A stretch of DNA of 64,000 nucleotides from Treponema sp. (lineage in GTDB: Bacteria; Spirochaetota; Spirochaetia; Treponematales; Treponemataceae), in NCBI GenBank assembly GCA_016288205.1, contig JAEEYO010000059.1:1-64000 (forward strand), in the 5' to 3' direction. Each line of letters starts with the position of its first letter. Position 1 is the stretch's first letter. The notes under the pieces were generated by a model. It was not told where the DNA came from, did no database searches, and saw only the letters and a list, made by a program, of their open reading frames with translations. Both the position numbers and the translations under genes were made by a program. Shown piece after piece: positions 16,803 through 26,010 of the stretch.

Positions 16803-18682
16803 TACTCCTGTCCTCCTGCCGCATCCTGAATCATGTAGGCGAATCCAAGCTCTTCGCTCGCTTCCTTAAACGTCTGATTTTCAAAAATTCCTTGAATGAC
16901 CATATTTGTCGCGTAAGGTGCCCACCATTCCCAATTGTTTACGGCCTCAACCATTGTTGTGACAACAAGCTGCTCCTCAAGGGGTGCGTCAAAGGGTGCA
17001 TAAGCGACCATCCACGAGTGCCAGCGTTTTTCCTCGTCACGGCCGACCTGAGCCGTACCGGTCTTTCCCGCAATCTGGATCTTTTTGTTTGCCATAGGAT
17101 AAGTCGCGGTTCCGTCCGTAATCATGTAGCGCAAATATCGTTGTACCTGCCGCCAAACTGATTTTTCAACCGTGGACTCATGCAGGACTTCCGGCTCCAC
17201 GCTCTGAATCAAGTCGTTGGTATTTGGATCACGGACTTCCTTTAAAAGATGCGGCTTGTAAATGATTCCGCTGTTGCAGACCATCGCCATCATATTCGCA
17301 ACATGAAGCGGCGTCGCAAGAAGATTTCCCTGTCCGATAGAAATATTCATCGTGTCACCGAGCGTCCATTTTTCACCGGGTCTCTCCCTTTCTTTCCATT
17401 GAGCGGTAGGAACGAATCCGGCCACATGTGAAGGCAGGTCAATCTCAAGGCTCTGTCCAAAACCGAACTCAGTCGCATAGGAGGAAATCACGTCAACACC
17501 AAGATAGTCACGTCCAACGACCCAGAAATAAATGTCGCATGACTGAGCCAAGGCATTTTTCAAATCAAGCCAGCCGTGTCCAGTTTTGACATGACAGTTC
17601 CAAAGACGGTTTCCATAGAATATATTTCCCGAGCACTCAACAGCCTTATCCGCAGGAAACGTGCGCTCAGAAAGGATTGCCGTAGTCATAATCGTCTTGA
17701 ATGTCGAAGCAGGTGGATAAGAGGAATCGACGGCACGGTTCAAAAGAGGCTTGTTCGGACTGTTTAAATAGCGGTAGTATTCCTGAGATGAGTTTTCACC
17801 CGAGAGAAGATTCGAGTCATAATACGGATAAGTCACCATTGCAAGCACTTCACCGGTCGAAGGCTTTAAAACCACCACGGATCCAACCCTGTCACCAAGA
17901 GCTTCCTCCGCAAGTTTCTGTATGCGAGTGTCAATTGTGAGAACGAGGTTCTTTCCCATCTGAGGAGGAACAACGATCGGCTCCTCGTCAATCAGACGTC
18001 CCTTGGCATCTGTAAGTCGGCTCTCACTTCCGGGAATACCCTGCAAGAGGCGGTCGTATTGCTTTTCAATGCCGGTCTTTCCGACTTCATAGTTTCGCGT
18101 GTATCCTTCGTTATTCATCAGCTTGAGCTCGGTCGGGCTGATTTTTCCGACATAACCAAGAATGTTACTGATGGAGCCGGTCTGAAGATATTGCCTGATC
18201 GGTTTGTTTCTCCAGGATACGCCGGGAAGTTCGGTAAGATTTTCCGCGATGTTGCTGATTACCTCAAGAGGAACATTGATTTTTATTTCCAAAGCCTGAA
18301 AGCTTTCCCTTTTGCCAAAAGTTTTCTTATCAATGGCAGTCTTGTTGATTCCAAGATACTCGGCAAGCTTGGTGGTAACGGTGTCGTACTGTCCCTTGGG
18401 AATTTCTCCGGGACGAAGCTCCACCACAAATGAATCCATGTTTACGACAATAGGATTATCACCGTTTCTGTCGTAGATTTCACCACGCTGGGCATCAAGG
18501 ATGGTAGGCGTACTCGTCATCTGGACGGCCTGCTCTTTCCAATAATCTCCATTTGCAATCTGCATGGAATAAAGCTTCAGAACATAGAGGATAAACAAGA
18601 GAAGAATGATTATGGAAAGAATTGCAAGACGAGCGTTTTTCTTTCCTATGTCATCCGAATTACCGTGCAATGCATCACTCAT
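16802..18682 (-). CDS. mrdA: Penicillin-binding protein 2 (elongasome transpeptidase)
   Basis: A 626-residue class B PBP with one N-terminal TM (about 17-38), a dimerisation/pedestal domain and a transpeptidase domain. The catalytic S-T-F-K follows Y-P-P-A, the S-C-D motif lies in A-Q-S-C-D-I-Y-F, and K-T-G-T-A-Q-V is near the C-terminus. It crosslinks peptidoglycan during cell elongation with RodA, whose gene overlaps its stop codon. It starts 2 nt after mreD in the operon. Confidence 0.95.
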   Translation of the reverse strand: MSDALHGNSDDIGKKNARLAILSIIILLLFILYVLKLYSMQIANGDYWKEQAVQMTSTPTILDAQRGEIYDRNGDNPIVVNMDSFVVELRPGEIPKGQYDTVTTKLAEYLGINKTAIDKKTFGKRESFQALEIKINVPLEVISNIAENLTELPGVSWRNKPIRQYLQTGSISNILGYVGKISPTELKLMNNEGYTRNYEVGKTGIEKQYDRLLQGIPGSESRLTDAKGRLIDEEPIVVPPQMGKNLVLTIDTRIQKLAEEALGDRVGSVVVLKPSTGEVLAMVTYPYYDSNLLSGENSSQEYYRYLNSPNKPLLNRAVDSSYPPASTFKTIMTTAILSERTFPADKAVECSGNIFYGNRLWNCHVKTGHGWLDLKNALAQSCDIYFWVVGRDYLGVDVISSYATEFGFGQSLEIDLPSHVAGFVPTAQWKERERPGEKWTLGDTMNISIGQGNLLATPLHVANMMAMVCNSGIIYKPHLLKEVRDPNTNDLIQSVEPEVLHESTVEKSVWRQVQRYLRYMITDGTATYPMANKKIQIAGKTGTAQVGRDEEKRWHSWMVAYAPFDAPLEEQLVVTTMVEAVNNWEWWAPYATNMVIQGIFENQTFKEASEELGFAYMIQDAAGGQE

Positions 18683-18684
18683 AT

Positions 18685-19194
18685 TCAGGAAGCAGCCTCC
18701 ACCTGCAAAATCAAGGTTTTATTGAAAATGCTGAGAAACTTAAACACGAAGGGTGTCAGGATTGCATTGGCGCAAAGCTGGAAAAGGAAGAACCATGAGA
18801 ACAGATTGTATCTGATTACACCGGCGGGGAAAAGGAACGAAAGAACAAAAAGAATCAGTCCCTTTGAAATTGTACCGAGGATTCCAAGAAGGATTGCGAT
18901 GAAAAATCCGTCGGAATTCACCGTCCTGCTAAAAAGGCCCCCGATGTATCCAATCAGAGTACGCAGAAGGCAGTTAAGGCCAAAGGGTGCCCCGCTTAAA
19001 AAATCAAGGAAAAGTCCGGAAACAAAACCCGTGGTCTCTCCGATGAGCTTTCCGTTGTGGAGCGAAAAATAAAGCACGCAGATAAGGCTCAAATCCGGGA
19101 TGGCCGGCAGAATTGCGATATTTGAAAGGATTGCGGATTCCAAAAGAGCAGCGACAAGCAGAATAAAAACACTGAGCGAAAAAGATTTAATCAT
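18685..19194 (-). CDS. mreD: Rod-shape determining protein MreD
   Basis: A 169-residue integral membrane protein with about five TM helices. It has the family's moderately conserved G-F-V-S-G-L-F-L-D-F-L-S-G-A-P-F-G segment. I set the start at ATG 19194, preceded by GAGGAGG at 7 nt; a longer frame from 19263 would run far into mreC. The start overlaps the last 8 nt of mreC, implying coupled translation. MreD links MreC to the cytoskeleton and RodA-PBP2. Confidence 0.9.
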   Translation of the reverse strand: MIKSFSLSVFILLVAALLESAILSNIAILPAIPDLSLICVLYFSLHNGKLIGETTGFVSGLFLDFLSGAPFGLNCLLRTLIGYIGGLFSRTVNSDGFFIAILLGILGTISKGLILFVLSFLFPAGVIRYNLFSWFFLFQLCANAILTPFVFKFLSIFNKTLILQVEAAS

Positions 19195-20065
19195 GTTCAG
19201 CCTCCTCAGTAAACGGAACCCTGTCATTCTTTCTGTCCGGATCAACAATAAGGACTGTCTCAAGTTTTGAGAAATCGAGAATGGGATTCAGCTCAATGTC
19301 AAGTGACGAATCATAATCCAGGACTTTGATTTCAGCGATGGTTCCGACAGGGACATCACGCATATAGTTTCCGTTTTCACCGGACGTTACCACAATATCT
19401 CCGATGCTAAGCTCGGAAAGAGAGCGTTTGTTGATGTAGCTCATGGAAAGAGGTTTGTCAATCGAGCCGTTTCCAGTGATGATTCCAAGCTCGCGTGAAG
19501 TCTGCATCCTCGCGGAAATATTGCACTTGCTGTCATAGACGGGCATGATCTGGCTTGTAACAAGTCCGACAGTCACAATTTTTCCGACGACACCGACATT
19601 TCCATTTTGAATCGCAATGACAGGCATTCCCTTTTTCACGCCGCTGTGCACGCCTTTGTTGATTGTTATGGCGGAATAGAGACTGTCAGGATCACGGCCT
19701 ATAATCTGAGCGGCAATATTTTTGTACTCAAGGGCAGTGGCAAAATCAAGCTGCTCACGCAAAAGCTCATTTTCCTTGCGGATTTCTACATTGTTTCTTT
19801 GCAGGTAATCATAATTTGCAAGTTTTTCCTTCATTTCAGCATATTCTTTTTTCATCACAAAAAGATCCTTGATATTGCCGAAAAAACCTGTCACTCCCCT
19901 TGAAACGGCATTGACGCCACTCTGCATTGTGGACATGACCGAAAAACCGACCTTGTTGAAGTCCACGAGGAAACCGCCGGAAGAAAATCCGAGCAGGACT
20001 CCGCTGAGCAGAATCAACACAACGAGAACAAGTTCAGGAAACTTAAAGCGAAAATTATGTTTCAT
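19187..20065 (-). CDS. mreC: Rod-shape determining protein MreC
   Basis: A 292-residue bitopic protein: TM at about 10-32, a coiled coil (about 60-110, containing E-N-E-L-L-R-E-Q-L) and the two-barrel periplasmic domain with A-Q-I-I-G-R-D-P-D, N-K-G-x-x-x-G-V-K-K-G-M-P-V and G-I-I-T-G-N-G. It activates PBP2/RodA. It lies 15 nt after mreB, and its end overlaps mreD. Confidence 0.95.
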   Translation of the reverse strand: MKHNFRFKFPELVLVVLILLSGVLLGFSSGGFLVDFNKVGFSVMSTMQSGVNAVSRGVTGFFGNIKDLFVMKKEYAEMKEKLANYDYLQRNNVEIRKENELLREQLDFATALEYKNIAAQIIGRDPDSLYSAITINKGVHSGVKKGMPVIAIQNGNVGVVGKIVTVGLVTSQIMPVYDSKCNISARMQTSRELGIITGNGSIDKPLSMSYINKRSLSELSIGDIVVTSGENGNYMRDVPVGTIAEIKVLDYDSSLDIELNPILDFSKLETVLIVDPDRKNDRVPFTEEAEHD

Positions 20066-20080
20066 CTTTCTTCTATATTA

Positions 20081-21118
20081 CTAGCTGTTCAGACTGTCGT
20101 AAATTGAGCGGTTGGATGAAATGTCCTTGAACAGCTCGAAAGCCTGTCCCGCACCTACGGCAACACATTCCAGCGGCTTTTCCACGAGAATAACAGGAAC
20201 AGATGTTTCCTTTGAAATGAGTTTCTGCAATCCCTTGAGCATGGAGCCACCACCCGTCATAACGATTCCGCGCTCAACGATATCAGCTGCAAGTTCCGGA
20301 GGAGTTCTACTCAAAGTCTTTTTGATTTCCTCAACAATCTTTGTGATCGGTTCCTTGAGTGCGTCGCGGACCTCAACAGAATCCACCTCAAGCCTTCTCG
20401 GAAGACCGGTAATAGCATCGGTTCCCTTGATTTCCATCTTGTCAATATTCTTGTCGGCCATAGCGGAACCAATCTCAATCTTAAGGCGCTCCGCCTGTCC
20501 CTGTCCAATAATCAGGTTGTGTACTGAGCGGACATGCTTCATGATAGCTTCGTCGAATTCATTTCCACCGGTACGGATTGAGCTTGTGATAACCATTCCA
20601 CCGAGGGAGATAACGGAAACCTCAGTTGTTCCACCACCGATGTCGCAAACCATGTGTCCGGCAGGCTCATAAATCGGAATCTGGGCACCGATTGCAGCGG
20701 CGAGACTTTCCTCAATAACCTCAACATCCTTCGCACCGGATTTCATGGCGGCGGCAAGAACTGCATCACGCTCAACCTGAGTAATGCAAGACGGGATTCC
20801 AATCTTCATGCGTGTTGACTTGAACAAACGATGGCGCGGCATAATCTTTGCAAGGAAGTATTTGATCATCTTTTCAGTTGCGTCGCTGTTGGAAATAACT
20901 CCGTCGGCAAGCGGTCTGATTGCGACGATGTTTCCCGGAGTCCTCCAGAGCATCTGCTTAGCCTCAGCACCAACCGCAACAACGCGACCAGTTCCTTTTT
21001 CTTCCGCAACAACAGAAGGCTCATCGATTACGATTCCCTGTCCGCGAACATAAATCAACGTGTTACACGTACCCAAGTCAATTCCTATATCGGTCGTAAA
21101 ACTGTCAAAAAATCCCAT
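20081..21118 (-). CDS. mreB: Actin-like cell-shape protein MreB
   Basis: A 345-residue actin homologue with the nucleotide-binding signatures G-I-D-L-G-T-C-N-T (phosphate 1), C-D-I-G-G-G-T-T-E (phosphate 2) and M-T-G-G-G-S-M-L (adenosine). It polymerises under the inner membrane and guides the elongasome. GGAGG precedes ATG 21118. It is the first core gene of the operon, with the TPR gene 60 nt upstream. Confidence 0.97.
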   Translation of the reverse strand: MGFFDSFTTDIGIDLGTCNTLIYVRGQGIVIDEPSVVAEEKGTGRVVAVGAEAKQMLWRTPGNIVAIRPLADGVISNSDATEKMIKYFLAKIMPRHRLFKSTRMKIGIPSCITQVERDAVLAAAMKSGAKDVEVIEESLAAAIGAQIPIYEPAGHMVCDIGGGTTEVSVISLGGMVITSSIRTGGNEFDEAIMKHVRSVHNLIIGQGQAERLKIEIGSAMADKNIDKMEIKGTDAITGLPRRLEVDSVEVRDALKEPITKIVEEIKKTLSRTPPELAADIVERGIVMTGGGSMLKGLQKLISKETSVPVILVEKPLECVAVGAGQAFELFKDISSNRSIYDSLNS

Positions 21119-21178
21119 TTATATATCCTCCAAAATAATAAGGTCCGTTGATCAATTTCTGTCTTAACCAACGAATCT

Positions 21179-22186
21179 CTAGTTATGTTCAGCCATTTTA
21201 AGCCTTGATCCTTTGTGATTGGAATTCAGATTCAACGCATATCGCCACTCGTAGCGGGCCTTGACCAAATCCTTTTGTTTTTCATATATTACGCCAAGAC
21301 CATAATGTGCATCGGCTCTTGCGGATCCAGGCAGCTCCTGATTTTCCGCAATCTCCAAGAACACCTGCTCGGCCTCCTCAAAACTCTCCTCCTCCATGCA
21401 AATCTGTGCAAGAAGGAATTTACAGCGCAACTTGATGTCCTCATCCTTTGTGAGGTTATCCGCCCTTTTCAGATACTGTTTCGCCGTCTTTCCTTGCGAG
21501 GCGTTGCAATACTGTTCGGCTATGGAAAGAAGAAGCGTGTCGGACTCACGATATTTCAGAGCCTGAGCAAAAGCCTCTATGCTTTTCTGAGTCTCACCCA
21601 GCGCCGCATAACTTAGCCCAAGATACTCAGACGTGTCCTTGGCTTCGAATCCGTCTTCCTGACTTGCCAAAAGATATTTTATCGCAAGGTCGGAATAATA
21701 ATGCTGGGACTCAGATTCCTTATCCTTGTAGAAATCCGAATGAACCGGAACGACGTCCTTGTAGAAATAAGTCCGCCCCAGCATATACTCAATCTGGGGC
21801 TTTACGTCATCTTTTGCATACTGCAGGGCAATACGCAGATTTATTATGGCTTCATCCAAAAGATTCTGATATTCGGCATTGTCATTTTCAGATACGGCAA
21901 GCAGGAATGAACTGTAACCGTGGAAAGTGCGTGCGGCGTTCTGGAGGAAATTCTTTTCCAAAATGGCTTCGGAAATTCTGTAGACTTCCTCATAATTATG
22001 GGCGTTCCACTCATCGTAAAGCTTAGAGACCCTTTCTTCCCTATGGAATTTTTTAAGAAAATATTTATGGGAAACACGCCAGACCGTAATGCATAGGAAG
22101 ACCGTAAGTACAACAAGCAGAATGCCGAATGCAATCCGCCTCACACGTTTTGCGACCATTGTATTTACATTTCTTCCCCGTTTCAT
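21179..22186 (-). CDS. Membrane-anchored TPR protein
   Basis: A 335-residue protein with one N-terminal TM (about 15-38, after a K/R-rich start) followed by tetratricopeptide-like helices, clearest at A-Y-A-A-L-G-E-T-Q-K-S-I-E-A-F-A-Q-A-L and A-H-Y-G-L-G-V-I-Y. The start at 22186 is chosen over 22216 because it follows GGGTGAT and gives a compact N-in anchor. Its place next to mreB suggests a scaffold role in cell-wall growth, which is inference; I recall a TPR gene at this spot in other treponemes. Confidence 0.75.
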   Translation of the reverse strand: MKRGRNVNTMVAKRVRRIAFGILLVVLTVFLCITVWRVSHKYFLKKFHREERVSKLYDEWNAHNYEEVYRISEAILEKNFLQNAARTFHGYSSFLLAVSENDNAEYQNLLDEAIINLRIALQYAKDDVKPQIEYMLGRTYFYKDVVPVHSDFYKDKESESQHYYSDLAIKYLLASQEDGFEAKDTSEYLGLSYAALGETQKSIEAFAQALKYRESDTLLLSIAEQYCNASQGKTAKQYLKRADNLTKDEDIKLRCKFLLAQICMEEESFEEAEQVFLEIAENQELPGSARADAHYGLGVIYEKQKDLVKARYEWRYALNLNSNHKGSRLKMAEHN

Positions 22187-22223
22187 ACAATCACCCGTTT
22201 TTTTTAATTCAAGCACAACAAAG

Positions 22224-22251
22224 CAAATAAAAGGCAGCCCGTCAAAAGGCT
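22224..22251 (-). terminator. Terminator of rnpB
   Basis: AGCC (22236-22239) and GGCT (22248-22251) form a short hairpin; on the minus strand it is followed by a TTTTATT run. It lies immediately after the RNase P RNA 3' end. Confidence 0.5.
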
Positions 22252-22257
22252 ATAAAA

Positions 22258-22650
22258 GGATATGGTAAGCCGGGTTCTGGTATGCGGCAAAAACCGCACA
22301 TGGCCATCTATCCGCAGTACAAGTCACCCTGTACCTCCAGCAATCTACCCGCAGTATAAGTCCGGAACGCCAAACTGCTGCATGATTTTGCTCCAGATGA
22401 GGTTTGCTTATGCCATCGCTGTTGCCAGAGACGCGGTAGGCTCTTACCCTGCCTTTTCACCCTTACCCTTTCAGGCGGTAATTTTCTGTAGCACTTTCTG
22501 TCAAGCGAAGAGTTATGCCCTGATGGATTTCTCCAAAAGAACAACTATCCTCCCTTGCCCGGTTATTACCCGGCATCTTTTCCGGTGGAGCCCGGACTTT
22601 ACCTCACGCAGGAAACCTATCATCAGGATTCTGCGCGCGACCATATATCC
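22258..22650 (-). ncRNA. rnpB: RNase P RNA
   Basis: The minus strand carries the universal core of bacterial class A RNase P RNA: GAGGTAAAGTCCGGGCTCC near the 5' end (about 22590-22610), the GATAGG-type element before it, and the closing CAGAACCCGGCTTACC at 22262-22280. Helix P1 forms between GGATATATGGT (22650-22640) and ACCATATCC (22266-22258), which I used to set the ends, giving about 393 nt. It lies between the TPR and zinc-ribbon genes on the same strand. Confidence 0.95.
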
Positions 22651-22725
22651 TAAATTATCACCACAATTTAACTTCGGCTCAGAAAACAGTCTCAAAACCG
22701 CTTTCTGAACTTAGGACATCCATTT

Positions 22726-23601
22726 TTAGTATGAATATCCGTCATCGCCTCCGTTGCCCTCGCCATCGTGATCAGCTGAGTCGGAATCAGAATTATCCTT
22801 CTCATACTCCTCAAGCGCTTCGGCAAGAGAACCAGCCTCGCCAAGAGATGCCTCCATCTCGTCCTCTTCATCATCGGCCCTTTCATAATAAAGGACACGG
22901 CTGCAATATGGACAGAAGAAGATGTTTCCATCATCCTGATCAAAACTGTGTCTTACGTTGTTTGAGAACTGTTTCGGCAGCATCATATTACAACCGGTAC
23001 AGACCGTACCTCTAAGAGCAACAATACCGTGTGCGTTGCGCTTGATGATACGCTGGAACTTGGAAACGACCTCATCATCAGCGATGATCTCACTTATGCT
23101 CTTTTCCTCTTCGGAGAGCTTTACAATTTTCTCGTTGAATTCGGAAAGCTTGGCGTTGAGTTCCGCCTCAAATTCTGCGTTCTCTTTTTTCGTGTCATCA
23201 ATGATTTCGGTTTCACGTGTAAGGCTGTCATTCAGCTCTTCCAGTCTCCGCTCCTCATTGTGAAGCTTTCCTTTTATCTCGTCGCTTTTTGCCTTGGCAT
23301 CATTGATCTGCTTTTCAAGTATTTCGAAATCCCTGTGGTTGGTAATCTCATCCATGCTCTTTTCGCCGGCTTCCTTGGTGCGCTCAGCCGTGTCATACTC
23401 AGCCCTGAGAGCCAAAACCTTGGCTTTCTGTGCCTCATACTCAGTTTTCTTCTCAAAAAAACTGCGCTCCATAGTTTCAAGAATTTCCTTTTTATTCTCA
23501 AAATTCCTAGGCAACTCTTCAACCTGCTTTTCATAGTCATACTTCTGAGCAAGAACGTCCTGAAGATTCTCCAGACATTCCTTTATCTTAGACATCTGCA
23601 T
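22726..23601 (-). CDS. Coiled-coil C4 zinc-ribbon protein
   Basis: A 291-residue protein: a long coiled coil (about 1-180, heptads rich in E/K/L) followed by a zinc ribbon with C201-x2-C204 and C230-x2-C233, and an acidic Asp/Ser/Gly tail. This matches the widespread 'C4-type zinc ribbon domain' family (zf-RING_7, CT398-like). Related proteins have been linked to transport or sigma-factor handling, but the role is unsettled. Start 23601 lacks a good Shine-Dalgarno; ATG 23595 is an equal alternative. It sits between rpoD and rnpB. Confidence 0.8.
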   Translation of the reverse strand: MQMSKIKECLENLQDVLAQKYDYEKQVEELPRNFENKKEILETMERSFFEKKTEYEAQKAKVLALRAEYDTAERTKEAGEKSMDEITNHRDFEILEKQINDAKAKSDEIKGKLHNEERRLEELNDSLTRETEIIDDTKKENAEFEAELNAKLSEFNEKIVKLSEEEKSISEIIADDEVVSKFQRIIKRNAHGIVALRGTVCTGCNMMLPKQFSNNVRHSFDQDDGNIFFCPYCSRVLYYERADDEEDEMEASLGEAGSLAEALEEYEKDNSDSDSADHDGEGNGGDDGYSY

Positions 23602-23662
23602 CGGTAAACAACCCCACTATTATCAATTTTGGACACAATAATCCAAAATGCTCTATTTGCAT

Positions 23663-23691
23663 AATATAACGCATTTTGAAAAATGTGTCTA
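23663..23691 (-). promoter_or_regulatory. Promoter of the zinc-ribbon gene
   Basis: On the minus strand TAGACA (23691-23686), 17 nt, TATATT (23668-23663), about 60 nt before the start codon. It lies in the gap after rpoD. Confidence 0.6.
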
Positions 23692-23751
23692 TAGGTTTAA
23701 GGCACGAAATCCCCAATTTTAGGAAAGCTGCCAGGCCAAATCTTATGAGTT

Positions 23752-26007
23752 TCAGTCAATGTAATCCCGGAGACCGGAAGCCCGTCTCGGATGGCGGAGA
23801 CGACGCAAAGCCTTCGCCTCAATCTGCCTGATTCTTTCCCTTGTAACGTTAAAGTACAAGCCGACTTCCTCAAGCGTAAGGGAATATCCGTCCTCAAGAC
23901 CGAAGCGCATTTTAAGAACCTCCTGCTCACGTGGCGGGAGAGTATTCAGAACGGAGCGCAACTGTTCCTGCAGGAGTTTGTATGAAGTGTGGAGAGCGGG
24001 ATTTTCCACTTCCTTGTCCTCAATGAAATCTCCAAGAGAGCTGTCCTCTTCCTCACCGATCGGAGTCTCAAGCGAAATTGGCTCCCTCGCAACGTTCTTC
24101 ACCTGCTTTACACGGCTTACCGGCCAAGAAAGCTGCTGTGCAATCTCCTCGTCTGTTGGCTCGCGACCAAGTTTCTGGACGAGCTGGCGGCTTTCACGCA
24201 CAACCTTATTAATCTGCTCGATCATGTGGACCGGAACACGGATTGTACGCGCCTGATCCGAAATGGAGCGTGTGATGGCCTGTCTGATCCACCACGTCGC
24301 GTAGGTTGAGAATTTATATCCCTTTCTGTACTCAAATTTTTCAACGGCCTTAATCAAACCGATGTTTCCCTCTTGAATCAGGTCGAAAAGCTGGAGTCCG
24401 CGGTTCGTGTATTTTTTCGCGATGGAAACCACAAGACGCAGGTTCGCGTTGATGAGGCGGTTTTTGGCCTGCTCCATCATCAGTTTTCCGCGCTGGATTT
24501 CCTTTGTCTTCTCAAGGATTTCCTCAACCGTATTCTCGAACTCATACTCCAAGCGTCTGAGCTTGCGGTCGATTTTCTGAATCTGAGTGTAAATCTCGCG
24601 GATTGCGTCGGCCTCCATACCGAGTTCCTTTTCCAGCTTGAGGCTTTCTGAATGAGTCGCGAGCCTCCTTCCGATGGAACGAAGACCAGCCGTGTCGGAA
24701 ATGCGGAGCTCACTCATGCGCTTTTCCTGCTTTCTGTGGTACTCCTCGATTTTTTCCGATGTCTCTATGAATTTCGCACTGAAACGCTCAATTTCCTCAG
24801 TCTGTATTTCAATCCTCTGCAATTCGGGAATGATTTTTTCACGGAGAGCGACGAGTTCCGGCACCTCAAAGATTGCCATTGACTGATCGTTTTCATTCAG
24901 CTGCTTCTTAAGCTGCATGTACTGCTTCATGTCATCCTTGAGCGGTTTCAAAATGGAGCTGTACGAACTCTTGAGCCTGCGTTTTTCCGCCATCTCCTCG
25001 TTGATTTCCTTTCTTGCGCGTCCCTGCTCGTGTATGTCAATCTTCATGAATGCTTTCTGGGAAACGGCGAAGAATTCCGGAATCATCATGCCGGAGTTTT
25101 TGATCACGTCCTTGATTATGTTCTGTCCGTCCTCCATCTTTTTTGAAAGGGAGACTTCCTGCTCTGCCGTAAGAAGCTTTTCCTTTCCTATCTCACGCAG
25201 ATAGAGACGGATCGGGTCATCAATATTTACGTCCTTGTCACTTGAGTTTACAAGTCTCTGCGCGCCAGTCTCATCAATCTTTGCCTCAACCGCAAGTTCT
25301 TCGTCAACACCCTCGCCAAGCTCAGCATCCTCATCGTCAGCGTCCTCATCATCATAGAAGGCGTCGGCCTCCTCCATAACCTGAATGTTGTTTTTCGTAA
25401 GGAGCTGAAGGACATCGTCCATTTTCGGCGAATTCACGAATTCGGGAGTAAGGATCTCGGTTATTTCATCCCAGGAAACGACCTGCTTCGTTCTTGCGTA
25501 ATCAAGAAGCTTCTGTACGGTAGGAGAAAGGGACTCGTCCTCGTCATCAGAGTCATCGCTATCATCATTGGCAGCGGAAATTTCGGCCGCTTTTTCCTTA
25601 TCTTTTTTCTTTTTGGACTCGCTTCCGGTTCCAGACGCAGACTTTTTCTCTCCATCCGAAGACCGTGACTTACCACCATCCTGTGCCGACGAAGATTTCT
25701 TTAAATCGCCATCAGCATTCTTGGCAGATTTAGAGCCGGAACTCTTGGATGAAGTCTCCTTGGGAGCACTTTCCTTGGATGAAGATTGCGAAGTCCGAGA
25801 TTTATCCTTCGATTTTTCCTTGGTCTTGCTCTCAGAGGACTTTCCTCCAGAAGCCTTTGCCTCAGGAGTATTCTGCTCTGAGTTTTTACCGTCGCCCTCA
25901 GTTTTGGAGCTCTTTTTCTCAGACGATTTCGCCGCCGTTTTCTTTGCAGCAGCCTTCACATTTTCGTTCTCTGCCTTTTTTGGGGTAGATGACTTAGTCT
26001 TAGCCAT
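23752..26007 (-). CDS. rpoD: Housekeeping sigma factor RpoD with long basic/Ser-rich N-terminal extension
   Basis: A 751-residue sigma-70. Regions 1.2 ([12 protein letters not shown]), 2 ([32 protein letters not shown]), 3 and 4 ([10 protein letters not shown]) are intact, so it recognises -35/-10 promoters of the kind seen throughout this window. Residues about 1-145 are low complexity, almost only K, S, E, A, G and D, followed by a D/E cluster and then a region-1.1-like helical part. It is the last gene of MBL-mltG-dnaG-rpoD; Shine-Dalgarno AAAGGA, 3-nt gap from dnaG. Confidence 0.97.
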   Translation of the reverse strand: MAKTKSSTPKKAENENVKAAAKKTAAKSSEKKSSKTEGDGKNSEQNTPEAKASGGKSSESKTKEKSKDKSRTSQSSSKESAPKETSSKSSGSKSAKNADGDLKKSSSAQDGGKSRSSDGEKKSASGTGSESKKKKDKEKAAEISAANDDSDDSDDEDESLSPTVQKLLDYARTKQVVSWDEITEILTPEFVNSPKMDDVLQLLTKNNIQVMEEADAFYDDEDADDEDAELGEGVDEELAVEAKIDETGAQRLVNSSDKDVNIDDPIRLYLREIGKEKLLTAEQEVSLSKKMEDGQNIIKDVIKNSGMMIPEFFAVSQKAFMKIDIHEQGRARKEINEEMAEKRRLKSSYSSILKPLKDDMKQYMQLKKQLNENDQSMAIFEVPELVALREKIIPELQRIEIQTEEIERFSAKFIETSEKIEEYHRKQEKRMSELRISDTAGLRSIGRRLATHSESLKLEKELGMEADAIREIYTQIQKIDRKLRRLEYEFENTVEEILEKTKEIQRGKLMMEQAKNRLINANLRLVVSIAKKYTNRGLQLFDLIQEGNIGLIKAVEKFEYRKGYKFSTYATWWIRQAITRSISDQARTIRVPVHMIEQINKVVRESRQLVQKLGREPTDEEIAQQLSWPVSRVKQVKNVAREPISLETPIGEEEDSSLGDFIEDKEVENPALHTSYKLLQEQLRSVLNTLPPREQEVLKMRFGLEDGYSLTLEEVGLYFNVTRERIRQIEAKALRRLRHPRRASGLRDYID

Positions 26008-26010
26008 GTT

